Shown here: positions 1 through 8,806 of the stretch, piece by piece
How positions within the stretch are numbered: position 1 is the first letter of the stretch
How the letters are laid out: the number at the start of each line of letters is the position of its first letter
Source: an uncultured Kiloniellaceae bacterium
Lineage (GTDB): Bacteria > Pseudomonadota > Alphaproteobacteria > Kiloniellales > Kiloniellaceae
Assembly: GCA_947500035.1 (NCBI GenBank)
Contig: CANMQP010000010.1
Span: forward strand, 310,001-374,000
Length of the DNA: 64,000 bases
Direction of reading: 5' to 3'
Position numbers and translations under genes: made by a program
The notes under the pieces: generated by a model
Databases searched by the model: none
What the model was told of the DNA's origin: nothing
What the model saw: only the letters and a program-made list of their open reading frames with translations

Positions 1-1
1 T

Positions 2-466
2 CTTTTGGATCCCAACTCCGTTCAGACTTTGACACGGCGTCTGTCGCTGCGGGCAACAGTTATGACACCGAATATTCCCGAGGCGGAAAAACTGACCGGG
101 ATGACCATCCGGGATATCGACGGCATGCTGCAAGCGGCAGCCATGCTGCATACGATTGGCCCGAAAGCCGTATTGCTTAAAGGCGGTCACATGCAGGGTG
201 GGTCGAGTGTCACCGATATTCTCGCGAGTGAGGAAGGCATTGAAACCTTCGAGAGTCCGAGGATCGAAACGCCGCACGTGCATGGCACCGGTTGCACGCT
301 GGCTTCGGCGATTGCGACCAGTCTTGCGCAAGGTATGAGTGTGCGGGCATCTGTGTTGCGGGCGCGCGCTTATCTGCACGAAGCGATCCGGACAAATCCG
401 GGCCTGGGTGGCGGGCAAGGACCGCTCAACCACGGTCACACGTTCAGTAGTTTCGACGCGCCTTAG
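2..466 (+). CDS. thiD: Hydroxymethylpyrimidine/phosphomethylpyrimidine kinase, C-terminal part (5' end outside window)
   Basis: Thiamine biosynthesis kinase that phosphorylates HMP and HMP-P in the cytoplasm. Only the last ~154 codons are present; the reading frame is open to the left edge. Seen: the ribokinase-fold segment TPNIPEAEKLTG, the KGGH strand, and the anion-hole motif GTGCTLASAIA that precedes the catalytic site in ThiD and pyridoxal-kinase-like enzymes. The gene ends with TAG directly abutting the stop codon of the convergent MocR regulator, so there is no room for a separate terminator. Family assignment is secure. ThiD rather than a close PdxK paralogue is inferred from the GTGC context and length. 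Confidence 0.85.
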   Translation, partial: LLDPNSVQTLTRRLSLRATVMTPNIPEAEKLTGMTIRDIDGMLQAAAMLHTIGPKAVLLKGGHMQGGSSVTDILASEEGIETFESPRIETPHVHGTGCTLASAIATSLAQGMSVRASVLRARAYLHEAIRTNPGLGGGQGPLNHGHTFSSFDAP

Positions 467-1867
467 CTACACCACGGCCAGATAATAGTCCGCCGCTTCA
501 CCGCGGAGGATTTTGTTCAGGGTTTCCAGACCGCTCCTGAGGCTCTGCCGGTTTGCGGGCTGCCCAAAGCAGACTCTTACCGCATGCGGCGTCTCAAGCC
601 GCCCGACGGTAAAGGCTTCGGCGGAAGTGACCGACACACCCTGTTTTGCCGCTGCGGCCGCGAAGTCACCCGTGCGCCAGGGATCCGGCAAATGCAGCCA
701 CATAAATGTGCTGTCATCCGCGCAGTCTTTGTCCCAAGCTGAGAGAACCTCCATCGCGATGGCCCTGCGCGCACGTCCCTCCCGCCGCCGGTTGGCTAGA
801 ATTTCCTCCGAAGTGCCGCTCTCAATCCAGCGCGCGGCGATCTCGGCTGTGAGCGGGGAGGCCATCCAGCAGGTTGCCCGGATGGCGCTGGTCAGACGAT
901 CCGTTGCCGTGCGGGGGCCTGCGACATATCCGACCCGCAGACCCGGCGCGACCGCCTTGGTCAGGCTGGTGACGTAGTACCCGAGGTCCGGCAGGTACGA
1001 TGAAATCGGCGCGGGCGGGGCTTCGACAAAGCGGCCGAAAACGTCGTCCTCTACGACTGCAACGTTATGTCGCTGGGCGATCTCGGCGATGGCCTCACGC
1101 CGTGGCGTTGACATGGTCCTGGTCGTGGGGTTCTGACAGGTCGGCACGCAGTAAAGGGCTTTGATGTCACTGCTGCGGCAGGCCGCTTCAAAGGCTTCGG
1201 GGATGATCCCTTCCGTGTCCATGGCCAGACCGTCGATCCGTAAACCCAGAACGCGCGATATCGCCTGAATGCCCGGATAGGTGAGGGCTTCGGTCACGAT
1301 GCGGTCACCCGGCCGGGTGATGGCGGACAGAGCGACCGTCATTCCGTGGTGGGCACCAGCGGTCAGAACCACGCGCTCAGGATCAACCGATTTAAGGCCG
1401 CTTTGTTCGATCCAGCGCGCACCGGCAATCCGATGACGCCAGGACCCTCCCTGCGGCTGATAGCCGAAGTTCGATGCCGTCTGCGGATCCAGCGCCAGGT
1501 TCGTCAGGATCTCAGGGATATAGTTTTCCTCCCGGCCCGGGGGTGGAAAGGCAAAGTTCATATGGACGGTATCTTCGTCGTCCTGCTCTTTGTTGGAGAG
1601 GACATGGTTGATGGCCGCACTGGCCATGCTGCGGACATAAGTCCCGCGCCCGACTTCACCCGATGTCAGCCCGCGCCGCTCGGCTTCGGCATAAGCTCTG
1701 CTGACGGTTCCGACCGTGACGCCGAGCCGCCAGGCCAGGTCCCGGTGGGTCGGGAGCCGATCACCGGCCTTCAGGCGCCCCGCCGCCATATCATCCGACA
1801 AGGCGTCAGCCAACGCCAGGTAGCGGGGGCCACTGCGGTTTTCGATATCTGGTTCCCAATTTGTCAT
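467..1867 (-). CDS. MocR/PdxR-type GntR regulator with aminotransferase-like domain
   Basis: A 466-residue transcription factor: GntR winged helix (about residues 10-80, with LPTHRDLAWRLGV and TVGTVSRAY) joined to a fold-type I PLP domain (about 110-455). PLP-site residues are present: N247-P248 in PTCQNPT, D275 in VEDDVF, and the Schiff-base lysine K304 in SLTKAVAPGLRVG. Members of the family usually sense PLP or an amino-acid-PLP adduct and control a divergent gene. Here the divergent gene encodes a DUF1127 protein, and a perfect 10-bp inverted repeat lies between the two genes. The effector and the direction of control are unknown. Confidence 0.88.
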   Translation of the reverse strand: MTNWEPDIENRSGPRYLALADALSDDMAAGRLKAGDRLPTHRDLAWRLGVTVGTVSRAYAEAERRGLTSGEVGRGTYVRSMASAAINHVLSNKEQDDEDTVHMNFAFPPPGREENYIPEILTNLALDPQTASNFGYQPQGGSWRHRIAGARWIEQSGLKSVDPERVVLTAGAHHGMTVALSAITRPGDRIVTEALTYPGIQAISRVLGLRIDGLAMDTEGIIPEAFEAACRSSDIKALYCVPTCQNPTTRTMSTPRREAIAEIAQRHNVAVVEDDVFGRFVEAPPAPISSYLPDLGYYVTSLTKAVAPGLRVGYVAGPRTATDRLTSAIRATCWMASPLTAEIAARWIESGTSEEILANRRREGRARRAIAMEVLSAWDKDCADDSTFMWLHLPDPWRTGDFAAAAAKQGVSVTSAEAFTVGRLETPHAVRVCFGQPANRQSLRSGLETLNKILRGEAADYYLAVV

Positions 1868-1910
1868 GGTGACAATAATTGCATTGACTGAAAGTTAGCG
1901 CAATAACTAA

Positions 1911-1941
1911 ATACAATTTGTAAATCGGGGGCAAATTGTAT
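1911..1941. promoter_or_regulatory. Inverted-repeat operator between MocR regulator and DUF1127 gene
   Basis: ATACAATTTG at 1911-1920 is repeated as its exact reverse complement CAAATTGTAT at 1932-1941, with an 11-base spacer. It lies 20 bases before the DUF1127 ATG and about 45 bases before the regulator start, so it overlaps the likely promoter region of both. Binding by the adjacent MocR protein is inference from position and symmetry. Confidence 0.6.
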
Positions 1942-1960
1942 CGATTTATTGGAGAGAAAA

Positions 1961-2197
1961 ATGAGTGCAATTTTATCGCGTCACGGCCATCTGTCCTTGT
2001 CGTCCTTACCAAAGATGCTGTTGGGTAAGGCCTTTAGGCTGTTCAGTCACTTTCGTGACGGAGCGTTTGAAACCTTTGTTCAGCGTGCAGTGCAACGGCG
2101 CCAATTGCGCGCGCTCGACGACACCCAGTTAAAGGATATCGGAGTTTCGCGGGCCGAAGCATGCTGGGAGGCGGAGAAGCCGTTTTGGCGTAAGTAA
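1961..2197 (+). CDS. DUF1127 (YjiS-like) small protein
   Basis: A 78-residue basic protein ending in a DUF1127 segment: LRALDDTQLKDIGVSRAEA followed by an aromatic tail. The ATG at 1961 is chosen because GGAGAG lies at 1951-1956; a TTG four codons upstream is in frame but sits before that ribosome site. DUF1127 proteins are common in alphaproteobacteria; some are reported RNA-binding or stress-linked, but the function of this one is not known. It is transcribed away from the MocR regulator across the inverted repeat at 1911-1941, which is the most likely control. Confidence 0.82.
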   Translation: MSAILSRHGHLSLSSLPKMLLGKAFRLFSHFRDGAFETFVQRAVQRRQLRALDDTQLKDIGVSRAEACWEAEKPFWRK

Positions 2198-2359
2198 GGG
2201 GATCGTATGGTGGATAAGATACAATTCTCCGCATTGTAACCCCAGACGTTGTTGTTTTGAATGCAAGCCGAAGTTTATTGGACTGCGGCCGCAGATTGAT
2301 TGGGTGTAACAATCGTTATGTCTGCCGTCGTTGAGCAGATCATGTTGAGGAGTGCCGGA

Positions 2360-3145
2360 ATGGCTCAGGAAATTTCTCTTTACCAAGTCGATGCCTTTAC
2401 CAGCGAGGTGTTCGGCGGCAACCCGGCGGCCATCTGTCCTTTGGAGGCCTGGCTTGACGATGCGCTTCTGCAGTCGATTGCGGCCGAGAACAATCTGTCG
2501 GAAACGGCATTTTTCGTTCGTGACGGCGACGACTTTCATCTGCGCTGGTTTACGCCCGGCGCCGAGGTGGATCTTTGTGGTCACGCGACCCTGGCCACAA
2601 GCTACGTGATTTCGACCTATTTGGAACCGGGGCGTGACTTGATCGGATTTCAGTCTAAAAGCGGCCGTCTCGAAGTGACGCGGAATGGCGATCTCTACAC
2701 ACTCGATTTTCCGGTCCTGAAGAGCGAGGTAGTGGAATGCCCTCAGTTGCTGCGCGATGCTTTGAAGATCGAGGTTGTCGAGACTCTGGATGGGATGGAC
2801 ATGATTGCGGCCGTCAGGGATGAGGCGGCGGTGCGGGACCTGAAACCGGATATCGGTAAGATTGCGGAGCTTGACACCCGTGGCCTGATTGTCACGGCAC
2901 CGGGCAAGGACTGCGATTTCGTCTCTCGCTTCTTCGCGCCCAAGCAAGGTGTCCCGGAAGATCCCGTGACCGGCTCGGCCCATTGCCTGCTGGCACCGCT
3001 GTGGGCTGAGAAGCTTGGCAAGACGAAGATGACGGCACGGCAGCTCTCGGCCCGGGGTGGCGAACTGATCGTCGAATTGAAAGGCGACCGGGTTTTGATC
3101 TCGGGCCACGCCGCGCCTTACATGATCGGTACGATCACGCTTTGA
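2360..3145 (+). CDS. PhzF-family isomerase/epimerase
   Basis: A 261-residue protein of the PhzF / diaminopimelate-epimerase-like fold. Seen: N-terminal DAFTSEVFGGNPAAICPL, the region NNLSETAFF with the family's catalytic glutamate (E48), the second-lobe signature DLCGHATLA, and EDPVTGSAHC near the C terminus. Known relatives isomerise small metabolites, as in phenazine synthesis, but most genomic copies have no assigned substrate and no phenazine genes are nearby. The start at 2360 is preceded by GAGGAG at 2346-2351; longer in-frame starts lack such a site. It stops 7 bases before the convergent transporter gene ends. Confidence 0.85.
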   Translation: MAQEISLYQVDAFTSEVFGGNPAAICPLEAWLDDALLQSIAAENNLSETAFFVRDGDDFHLRWFTPGAEVDLCGHATLATSYVISTYLEPGRDLIGFQSKSGRLEVTRNGDLYTLDFPVLKSEVVECPQLLRDALKIEVVETLDGMDMIAAVRDEAAVRDLKPDIGKIAELDTRGLIVTAPGKDCDFVSRFFAPKQGVPEDPVTGSAHCLLAPLWAEKLGKTKMTARQLSARGGELIVELKGDRVLISGHAAPYMIGTITL

Positions 3146-3152
3146 TCACCCG

Positions 3153-4928
3153 TTAAAAGGGCCAGACAACCAAGATGAGCGGCACGGCGACGGCCACGAT
3201 CAGAATGTCGAGCGGCAGGCCCATCCGCCAGTAATCGCCGAATTTGTAACCGCCAGGGCCCATCACCAGCAGGTTCGATTGATGTCCGATCGGGGTGAGG
3301 TAGGTTGATGAGGCGCCGACCGCGACCGCCATCAGGAACGGGTCAATGCTGACATCGAGCCCATGACCGATCGCAATGCCGATCGGAGCCATGAGAACGG
3401 CCGTGGCCGCGTTGTTCATGATGTCGGAAATCAGCATGGTGACAATCATCAGAAGGGCAAGCACGGCCCATAGTGGAACCTGATGCGCCAAAGCCAGGAT
3501 AGGTCCGGCGATGACCATGGTGCCGCCGGTGGATTCCAGCGCGCTTCCGATGGGAATCATGGCGCCCAGCAGCACGATGACCGACCAGTCGATGGACTCA
3601 TAGAGTTCACGCAAACTCACCTGCTGAAGGATGACCAGAGCCACCGCCGCTGCGACGAAGGCGATCTGAGCGGGGACCGTGCCCGAAACGACGAGGGCAA
3701 TTGCCGAGCCGAAAATCAACGCAGGGATCGGCGAGCCCTTCGGGCGGCCAAGACCGATTTCGCGCTGCGCAAGCGGCAGGCAGCCAAGATTGGTCAGGGC
3801 ATCCTGCATCGACGCACGTTCGCCCTGCAAAAGCAAAACGTCGCCGGCCCGGAAGCGGACCTGGCCCAGCCTCTCACCAACGGCCCGGCCCTGGCGGGCG
3901 ACTCCGAGCAGATTTACGCCATAGCGCGTGTGCAGGCGCATCCCCTGTGCGGTTCTGGCTTCAAGGCGCGAGCCAGGCACGATGACCGCCTCCATAAGCC
4001 CGACCCGTTCGGAGCGCAGGTGCTCGGTCTCCACCTCGGCGCTGCCCTCAACTTCCAGCTCCGCCTTCTCCGCGATGCGTTCCAAAGTGGCTGTATCGGC
4101 TTCGACCACCAAAATGTCTTCGGCCTGAAGCCGGAGGAATCCGGAAGGCGCGAGCATTCGATCATCGCGGCGGATCAGAGCCACCACCACCAAATCGCCC
4201 TGGCCCAGAGCCTCAAGATCAACCAGTCGGCGTCCGACAAAGCGCGAAGCACTATGGACCCGCAACTCGGTCATGTAGTCCTCCAGCATGAAGCGGGCTT
4301 GCGGGTCGGTCACATCACCACGCCTTGGCAAGAGGCGCCAACCGATCAGCGCGATAAAAACAACGCCCACGACCGCGACGCCAAGCCCGACCGGAGCAAA
4401 GTCGAACATGGCGAAGGTCGTGCCGGTGGCCTCTGCCCGGACACTGGCAATGATGATATTGGGTGGGGTTCCGATCAGTGTGATGAGGCCGCCCAGCAAC
4501 GATCCGAAGCTCAAAGGCATAAGGAAGCGGCTGACCGGGCGTCTGGTTTCCTTCGCACTGCGGATTGCGACCGGCAGCATCAGGGCCAGGGCGCCGACGT
4601 TATTCATGAAGGCCGAGCAGGCGGCGGCGGTCCCGCTCATGGCCAAAACGTGAAGCGATGTGCTCTTGGTGGCCGGTTCAAGGAATCTGGAAATGGTCTC
4701 AACGATCTGGGATTTACGCAGGGCCCGCGAAAGCACCAGAATAGCAGCCACAGTGACGACTGCCGGATGACCGAAGCCGCTAAAGGCGTGCTCGGTGGCG
4801 ACGACACCGGCGGCAACCGACGCAAGAAGCAGGAGGACTGCCACAACATCATAGCGCAGTCGGCCCCACGCAAACATCGCGAGGCCTGCGGCAACGATAG
4901 CGAAAAGGAAGTACTGCTCCATAGTCAT
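3153..4928 (-). CDS. SLC13-type anion permease with two TrkA-C (RCK) domains
   Basis: A 591-residue inner-membrane transporter. About ten to twelve hydrophobic segments flank a central cytoplasmic region (about residues 210-380) holding two TrkA_C modules, recognisable by repeats of the type DLVVVALIRRDDRMLAPSG and RFRAGDVLLLQGERASM. Membrane motifs GGLITLIGTPPNIIIASV and STYLTPIGHQSNLLVMGPG match the paired re-entrant loops of the divalent-anion/sodium symporter family. Substrates in this subfamily include sulfate, and others have been linked to potassium or cysteine-related phenotypes; none can be assigned here. An AAGGAG lies about 14 bases upstream of the first ATG. Confidence 0.85.
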   Translation of the reverse strand: MTMEQYFLFAIVAAGLAMFAWGRLRYDVVAVLLLLASVAAGVVATEHAFSGFGHPAVVTVAAILVLSRALRKSQIVETISRFLEPATKSTSLHVLAMSGTAAACSAFMNNVGALALMLPVAIRSAKETRRPVSRFLMPLSFGSLLGGLITLIGTPPNIIIASVRAEATGTTFAMFDFAPVGLGVAVVGVVFIALIGWRLLPRRGDVTDPQARFMLEDYMTELRVHSASRFVGRRLVDLEALGQGDLVVVALIRRDDRMLAPSGFLRLQAEDILVVEADTATLERIAEKAELEVEGSAEVETEHLRSERVGLMEAVIVPGSRLEARTAQGMRLHTRYGVNLLGVARQGRAVGERLGQVRFRAGDVLLLQGERASMQDALTNLGCLPLAQREIGLGRPKGSPIPALIFGSAIALVVSGTVPAQIAFVAAAVALVILQQVSLRELYESIDWSVIVLLGAMIPIGSALESTGGTMVIAGPILALAHQVPLWAVLALLMIVTMLISDIMNNAATAVLMAPIGIAIGHGLDVSIDPFLMAVAVGASSTYLTPIGHQSNLLVMGPGGYKFGDYWRMGLPLDILIVAVAVPLILVVWPF

Positions 4929-5061
4929 GGATTGACTGCGCGCGCTCCTTGGCTGGCCTCGTGTGAATTCGGTTCCGGCACCTTTGAGGTTCGCGATTTA
5001 GGTCGTTTTTCCGGTGTTTTATCTCTCATAGAGAGTATTGATCTTAGCCTGCTTTTTCCCC

Positions 5062-5089
5062 GCGCCGCTAGTCTTTGGCAAAGCGGCGC
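5062..5089 (+). promoter_or_regulatory. Leader hairpin upstream of serC
   Basis: GCGCCGCT (5062-5069) pairs perfectly with AGCGGCGC (5082-5089) around a 12-base loop, about 110 bases before the serC start. A serC-associated leader RNA is known in alphaproteobacteria; whether this hairpin belongs to it cannot be decided without a covariance-model search. No run of T follows, so it is not an obvious terminator. Confidence 0.3.
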
Positions 5090-5198
5090 CTGCATTGACG
5101 CACTGCAACATGATCTCTAGTATCCGCGACACTTTACGGGGCGTTTGCGACAGAAGCGATGCCTTTTCTCCACTGCTCAGAACGAGGAGATGACTCAA

Positions 5199-6368
5199 AT
5201 GGCGTTGATGACGCCGGCCGTCCGGCCCAGTAATCCAAGGTTTTCCTCCGGTCCTTGTGCCAAACGGCCAGGCTGGTCGCTCGACGCACTTTCTGGCGCG
5301 AGCCTGGGCCGATCTCATCGTTCCACGGACGGGAAAGCCAAGCTGGGTGAAGTCATCGAACGCTCCCGCAGCATTCTGGGCATTCCCTCAGACTATCGCA
5401 TCGGGATTGTGCCCGCGTCCGATACCGGTGCCGTCGAGATGGCGATGTGGTCGCTTCTGGGGGCCCGTGGCGTCGACATGCTGGCCTGGGAAAGCTTCGG
5501 CAAAGGCTGGATCACCGATGTCGCGAAGCAGCTTAAGCTGGCAGATGTCCGCTGTCTTGAAGCTGACTACGGCGAGATTGTCGATCTCGCGCAGGTCGAT
5601 TGTGACCGTGATGTGGTCTTCACCTGGAACGGAACAACCTCCGGCGCACGGGTGCCGAACGGCGATTGGATCCCGGCGGACCGGGCCGGCTTGACCATTT
5701 GCGACGCGACCTCGGCTGTTTTCGCGATGGATCTGCCTTTCGAGAAGCTGGATGTCGTCACCTGGTCCTGGCAAAAAGTCCTGGGCGGTGAGGGAGCGCA
5801 TGGCATGATCGTGCTGAGCCCCCGGGCCGTCGAGAGGCTCGAGAGCTACACCCCCCCTTGGCCCCTGCCCAAGATCTTCCGCCTGACCAAAGGCGGTAAG
5901 CTGATCGAAGGGGTATTTAAGGGCGAGACCATCAATACCCCGTCCATGCTTTGCGTGGAAGACGCGCTGGACTCCTTGCGCTGGGCGGAATCGGTCGGCG
6001 GATTGGCGGGACTGATGGCACGGTCGGAAGCCAACCTGCAGGCCGTTTCCGAGTGGGTCGGCGAGCGCGATTGGGTTGATTTCCTGGTCAGCGATCCGAC
6101 GATCCGTTCCGCGACGTCCATCTGCCTTAAGTTCGTCGATCCCTGGTTTCAGTCTCTCAGCGCAGACGAGCAGGCAGCGATTGCAAAGGCAGTTGCCAAG
6201 CAGGTCGAGGATGCCGATGCCGGATACGATCTCGGTGGTTACCGGGACGCGCCTCCGGGTCTGCGCCTCTGGGGCGGGTCCACGGTCGAGCTTGCCGACA
6301 TGCAGGCGCTCTTGCCCTGGCTGGACTGGGCATTCGCTCAAGTGAAGTCCCGGAAAGCAGCGGCCTAG
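5199..6368 (+). CDS. serC: Phosphoserine aminotransferase
   Basis: Converts 3-phosphohydroxypyruvate and glutamate to phosphoserine, the second step of serine synthesis, using PLP. Protein of 389 residues. Seen: the substrate-binding start [26 protein letters not shown], the strand [14 protein letters not shown] and the PLP lysine in [16 protein letters not shown]. It matches the longer alphaproteobacterial SerC class, which carries TFSWQKV-type motifs. The ATG at 5199 is preferred because GAGGAG ends 9 bases before it; the ATG at 5190 touches that site. serA follows after about 105 bases on the same strand, so the two are likely cotranscribed. Confidence 0.93.
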   Translation: MALMTPAVRPSNPRFSSGPCAKRPGWSLDALSGASLGRSHRSTDGKAKLGEVIERSRSILGIPSDYRIGIVPASDTGAVEMAMWSLLGARGVDMLAWESFGKGWITDVAKQLKLADVRCLEADYGEIVDLAQVDCDRDVVFTWNGTTSGARVPNGDWIPADRAGLTICDATSAVFAMDLPFEKLDVVTWSWQKVLGGEGAHGMIVLSPRAVERLESYTPPWPLPKIFRLTKGGKLIEGVFKGETINTPSMLCVEDALDSLRWAESVGGLAGLMARSEANLQAVSEWVGERDWVDFLVSDPTIRSATSICLKFVDPWFQSLSADEQAAIAKAVAKQVEDADAGYDLGGYRDAPPGLRLWGGSTVELADMQALLPWLDWAFAQVKSRKAAA

Positions 6369-6474
6369 AGTCAGATCGGGACTCCTGCTTCCGCACCCCT
6401 TATCTTTCACGCGATGAGCAGTGGCTTTAGGATTGAGTCACTTTTCTGCGCGGCATCCATCGAGGTCATTCGCA

Positions 6475-8052
6475 ATGCCTAAAGTCCTGATTTCAGACAA
6501 GTTGAGCCCACGCGCCGCGGATATCTTCCGTGACCGCGGCATCGAGGTCGATGTTCTCGTCGGCATGAGTCCAGAAGAGCTGATCGCCAAGATCGGTGAG
6601 TATGACGGGCTGGCGATCCGCTCGGCGACCAAAGTGGTCGCTGACGTCATTGCCGCGGCTGACAATCTCAAGGTCGTGGGACGGGCCGGCATCGGTGTCG
6701 ACAATGTCGACATCGCGGCAGCGACCCAGCGTGGCATCGTTGTGATGAACACGCCTCATGGGAATTCCATCACCACGGCAGAGCACGCTATCGCCATGAT
6801 GTTCGCTCTCGCACGGCAGATTCCGGAGGCTGACCGTTCGACCCAAAGCGGAAAGTGGGAAAAATCCCGCTTCATGGGCGTCGAGCTCACCGCCAAGACC
6901 CTGGGTGTGATCGGCTGCGGCAATATCGGTGCGATCGTTGCCAACCGTGGACAGGGCCTGCGCATGAAAGTTGTGGCCTATGATCCCTTCCTCTCGCCTG
7001 AGCGCGCCGAGGATCTTGGGGTTGAAAAGCTGGAGCTGGACGAATTGCTCAGCCGGTCCGACTTTGTGACTCTGCACGTGCCCATGACTGAGCAGACAAA
7101 AGGTATCCTTGATGCCGCGGCCATGGCGAAGATGAAGCCCGGCGCCAGGATCATCAACTGTGCCCGTGGCGGTCTTGTGGTCGAGGAAGATCTGAAAGCC
7201 GCACTCGAGTCGGGACATATCGCAGGCGCCGCACTCGACGTATTTACCGAAGAACCGGCGCGTGAAAACGCCCTGTTCGGTATGGATAATATCGTCGCCA
7301 CGCCGCATCTGGGCGCGGCCACGGCCGAAGCGCAGGAAAAGGTCGCTCTGCAGGTTGCCGATCAGATGTCGGACTATCTGCTGACCGGCGCGGTCACAAA
7401 TGCTCTCAACATGCCGTCTCTGACCGCCGAGGAAGCCTCGCGGTTGCGGCCTTACATGCTGCTGTCCGATGGCCTGGGCAGCTTCGCCGGTCAGTTGACC
7501 CGCACCGGACTGAAGGCGGTCACCATCGAATATGAGGGGCAGGTCGCGGGCCTGAACTGCCGCCCGCTAACCCAAGCGATTCTGACCGGTTTGCTGCGGC
7601 CGATGTTGGAGTCGGTGAATATGGTCAATGCGCCGGTTGTCGCCCGCGAACGCAATATCGACGTTTCGGAGGTTAAGCACGAACGGGATTGCGACTTCCA
7701 AACGCTGATTCGAGTGACTGTGACCACCGAACGCGGCGACCGCGCCGTGGCTGGCACTCTCTTTGGCGGCCATCGGCCTCGTCTGGTCGAGATCAAGGGG
7801 ATTGAGATCGAGGCAGAGCTCGCTCCGCACATGCTCTATATCTCCAACGAAGACAAGCCGGGCTTCATCGGGGCACTGGGCATGGCGCTCGGTTCCGCGG
7901 GGGTGAATATCGCGACGTTCCATCTGGGGCGGGCTGAGCGCGGCGGCGCGGCAATTGCCTTACTCGAGCTCGACGCAGCCCTGGATGCAGTGGTGATCGA
8001 AACGTTGAAGGTTCTTCCGGGTATCCGGCAGGTTCAGCAGTTGAGCTTTTAA
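6475..8052 (+). CDS. serA: D-3-phosphoglycerate dehydrogenase
   Basis: First enzyme of serine synthesis: oxidises 3-phosphoglycerate with NAD. At 525 residues it is the long SerA form. Seen: nucleotide-binding motif GVIGCGNIGAIVANRGQG, the D-2-hydroxyacid dehydrogenase signatures around INCARGGLVVEEDLKAAL, the catalytic histidine in TPHLGAAT, then the intervening domain and a C-terminal ACT domain starting near LYISNEDKPGFIGALG, usually the site of serine feedback. Start at MPKVLISDK with GAGG upstream; an 18-codon in-frame extension is unlikely. Pairs with serC just upstream. It ends 7 bases before the convergent PqiA-like gene. Confidence 0.95.
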   Translation: MPKVLISDKLSPRAADIFRDRGIEVDVLVGMSPEELIAKIGEYDGLAIRSATKVVADVIAAADNLKVVGRAGIGVDNVDIAAATQRGIVVMNTPHGNSITTAEHAIAMMFALARQIPEADRSTQSGKWEKSRFMGVELTAKTLGVIGCGNIGAIVANRGQGLRMKVVAYDPFLSPERAEDLGVEKLELDELLSRSDFVTLHVPMTEQTKGILDAAAMAKMKPGARIINCARGGLVVEEDLKAALESGHIAGAALDVFTEEPARENALFGMDNIVATPHLGAATAEAQEKVALQVADQMSDYLLTGAVTNALNMPSLTAEEASRLRPYMLLSDGLGSFAGQLTRTGLKAVTIEYEGQVAGLNCRPLTQAILTGLLRPMLESVNMVNAPVVARERNIDVSEVKHERDCDFQTLIRVTVTTERGDRAVAGTLFGGHRPRLVEIKGIEIEAELAPHMLYISNEDKPGFIGALGMALGSAGVNIATFHLGRAERGGAAIALLELDAALDAVVIETLKVLPGIRQVQQLSF

Positions 8053-8059
8053 GGGCGTC

Positions 8060-8608
8060 TCAGGCCTTGTCGGCCAATCCGCGATGCGCGAGATGGCTGA
8101 TTCGCCAGACCGCGAACATGGAGAGCATGACAGCGCTGCAAAAGACGTAGAGACCCGCGTGGATCGTGACGTCGGATACCAGTGACATCTTGGCGATGAC
8201 GACCACCAGGGCCACGACGAAGACATCCAGCATCGACCATTTGCTGAAGAGTTCGACCCGCCGCAGCGCCAGACCCATCCCGCTATGCGGTGCATCCAGC
8301 CGACGCCAGACCAGGAATGCTAGGATGAGCTTGCATACGGGAAAAACGATGGTGAAAACCACGATAATGGCCACTAGAAGGTAGTCGCCGCTTTCAAGCA
8401 TGCTGAGCGCGCCCTCGATGATCGAAACTTCGTTGTAAAAGACAAAGAGCGTCTGGACGGTCATGACCGGCATAAACCAGCCCGCGACCAACAATGCGGC
8501 AGAAATCAAGAGGAGCAGTCCCAAGAGACGATCGGCCAGTCCGGTGCCTTGGTCCGGTGCTGTTCCATCGCTTTTCGGACTGCTTTTGGGGTCGAATTCA
8601 GCGGGCAT
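8060..8608 (-). CDS. PqiA-domain inner-membrane protein
   Basis: A 182-residue membrane protein with four predicted helices (roughly residues 28-50, 75-97, 122-142 and 150-170) and the PqiA-family signature FSKWSMLDVFVVALVVVIAKMS followed by VTIHAGLYVFCSAVMLSMF. E. coli PqiA is twice as long because it contains two such modules; this is a single-module form as in many alphaproteobacteria. PqiA and relatives act with MCE proteins in envelope lipid transport, but no MCE gene is adjacent, so the specific role is open. Confidence 0.8.
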   Translation of the reverse strand: MPAEFDPKSSPKSDGTAPDQGTGLADRLLGLLLLISAALLVAGWFMPVMTVQTLFVFYNEVSIIEGALSMLESGDYLLVAIIVVFTIVFPVCKLILAFLVWRRLDAPHSGMGLALRRVELFSKWSMLDVFVVALVVVIAKMSLVSDVTIHAGLYVFCSAVMLSMFAVWRISHLAHRGLADKA

Positions 8609-8806
8609 AAGGCTGTTTGCGCATCAAGTCCGGTTCGAGCCGGAGGGAATTCTGATTCATCTCGACGATCATGAGGATTTCCAATTGCCGTTGGCCGGTA
8701 AAACTAGTAGTCACTTCCCCGCTGTCAACAGAGGACGCAGGAAAACTTGCGGCAGGCCGCAGGAGCGGTTTTTCGCGAGAATTGCACCAATCTCCATGGC
8801 AATCGT

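Noticed and set aside
3483-5120. Long open frame (545 codons) on the plus strand opposite the SLC13 transporter gene
   Set aside because: Mirror of the transporter gene; no domain, biased composition, no ribosome site.
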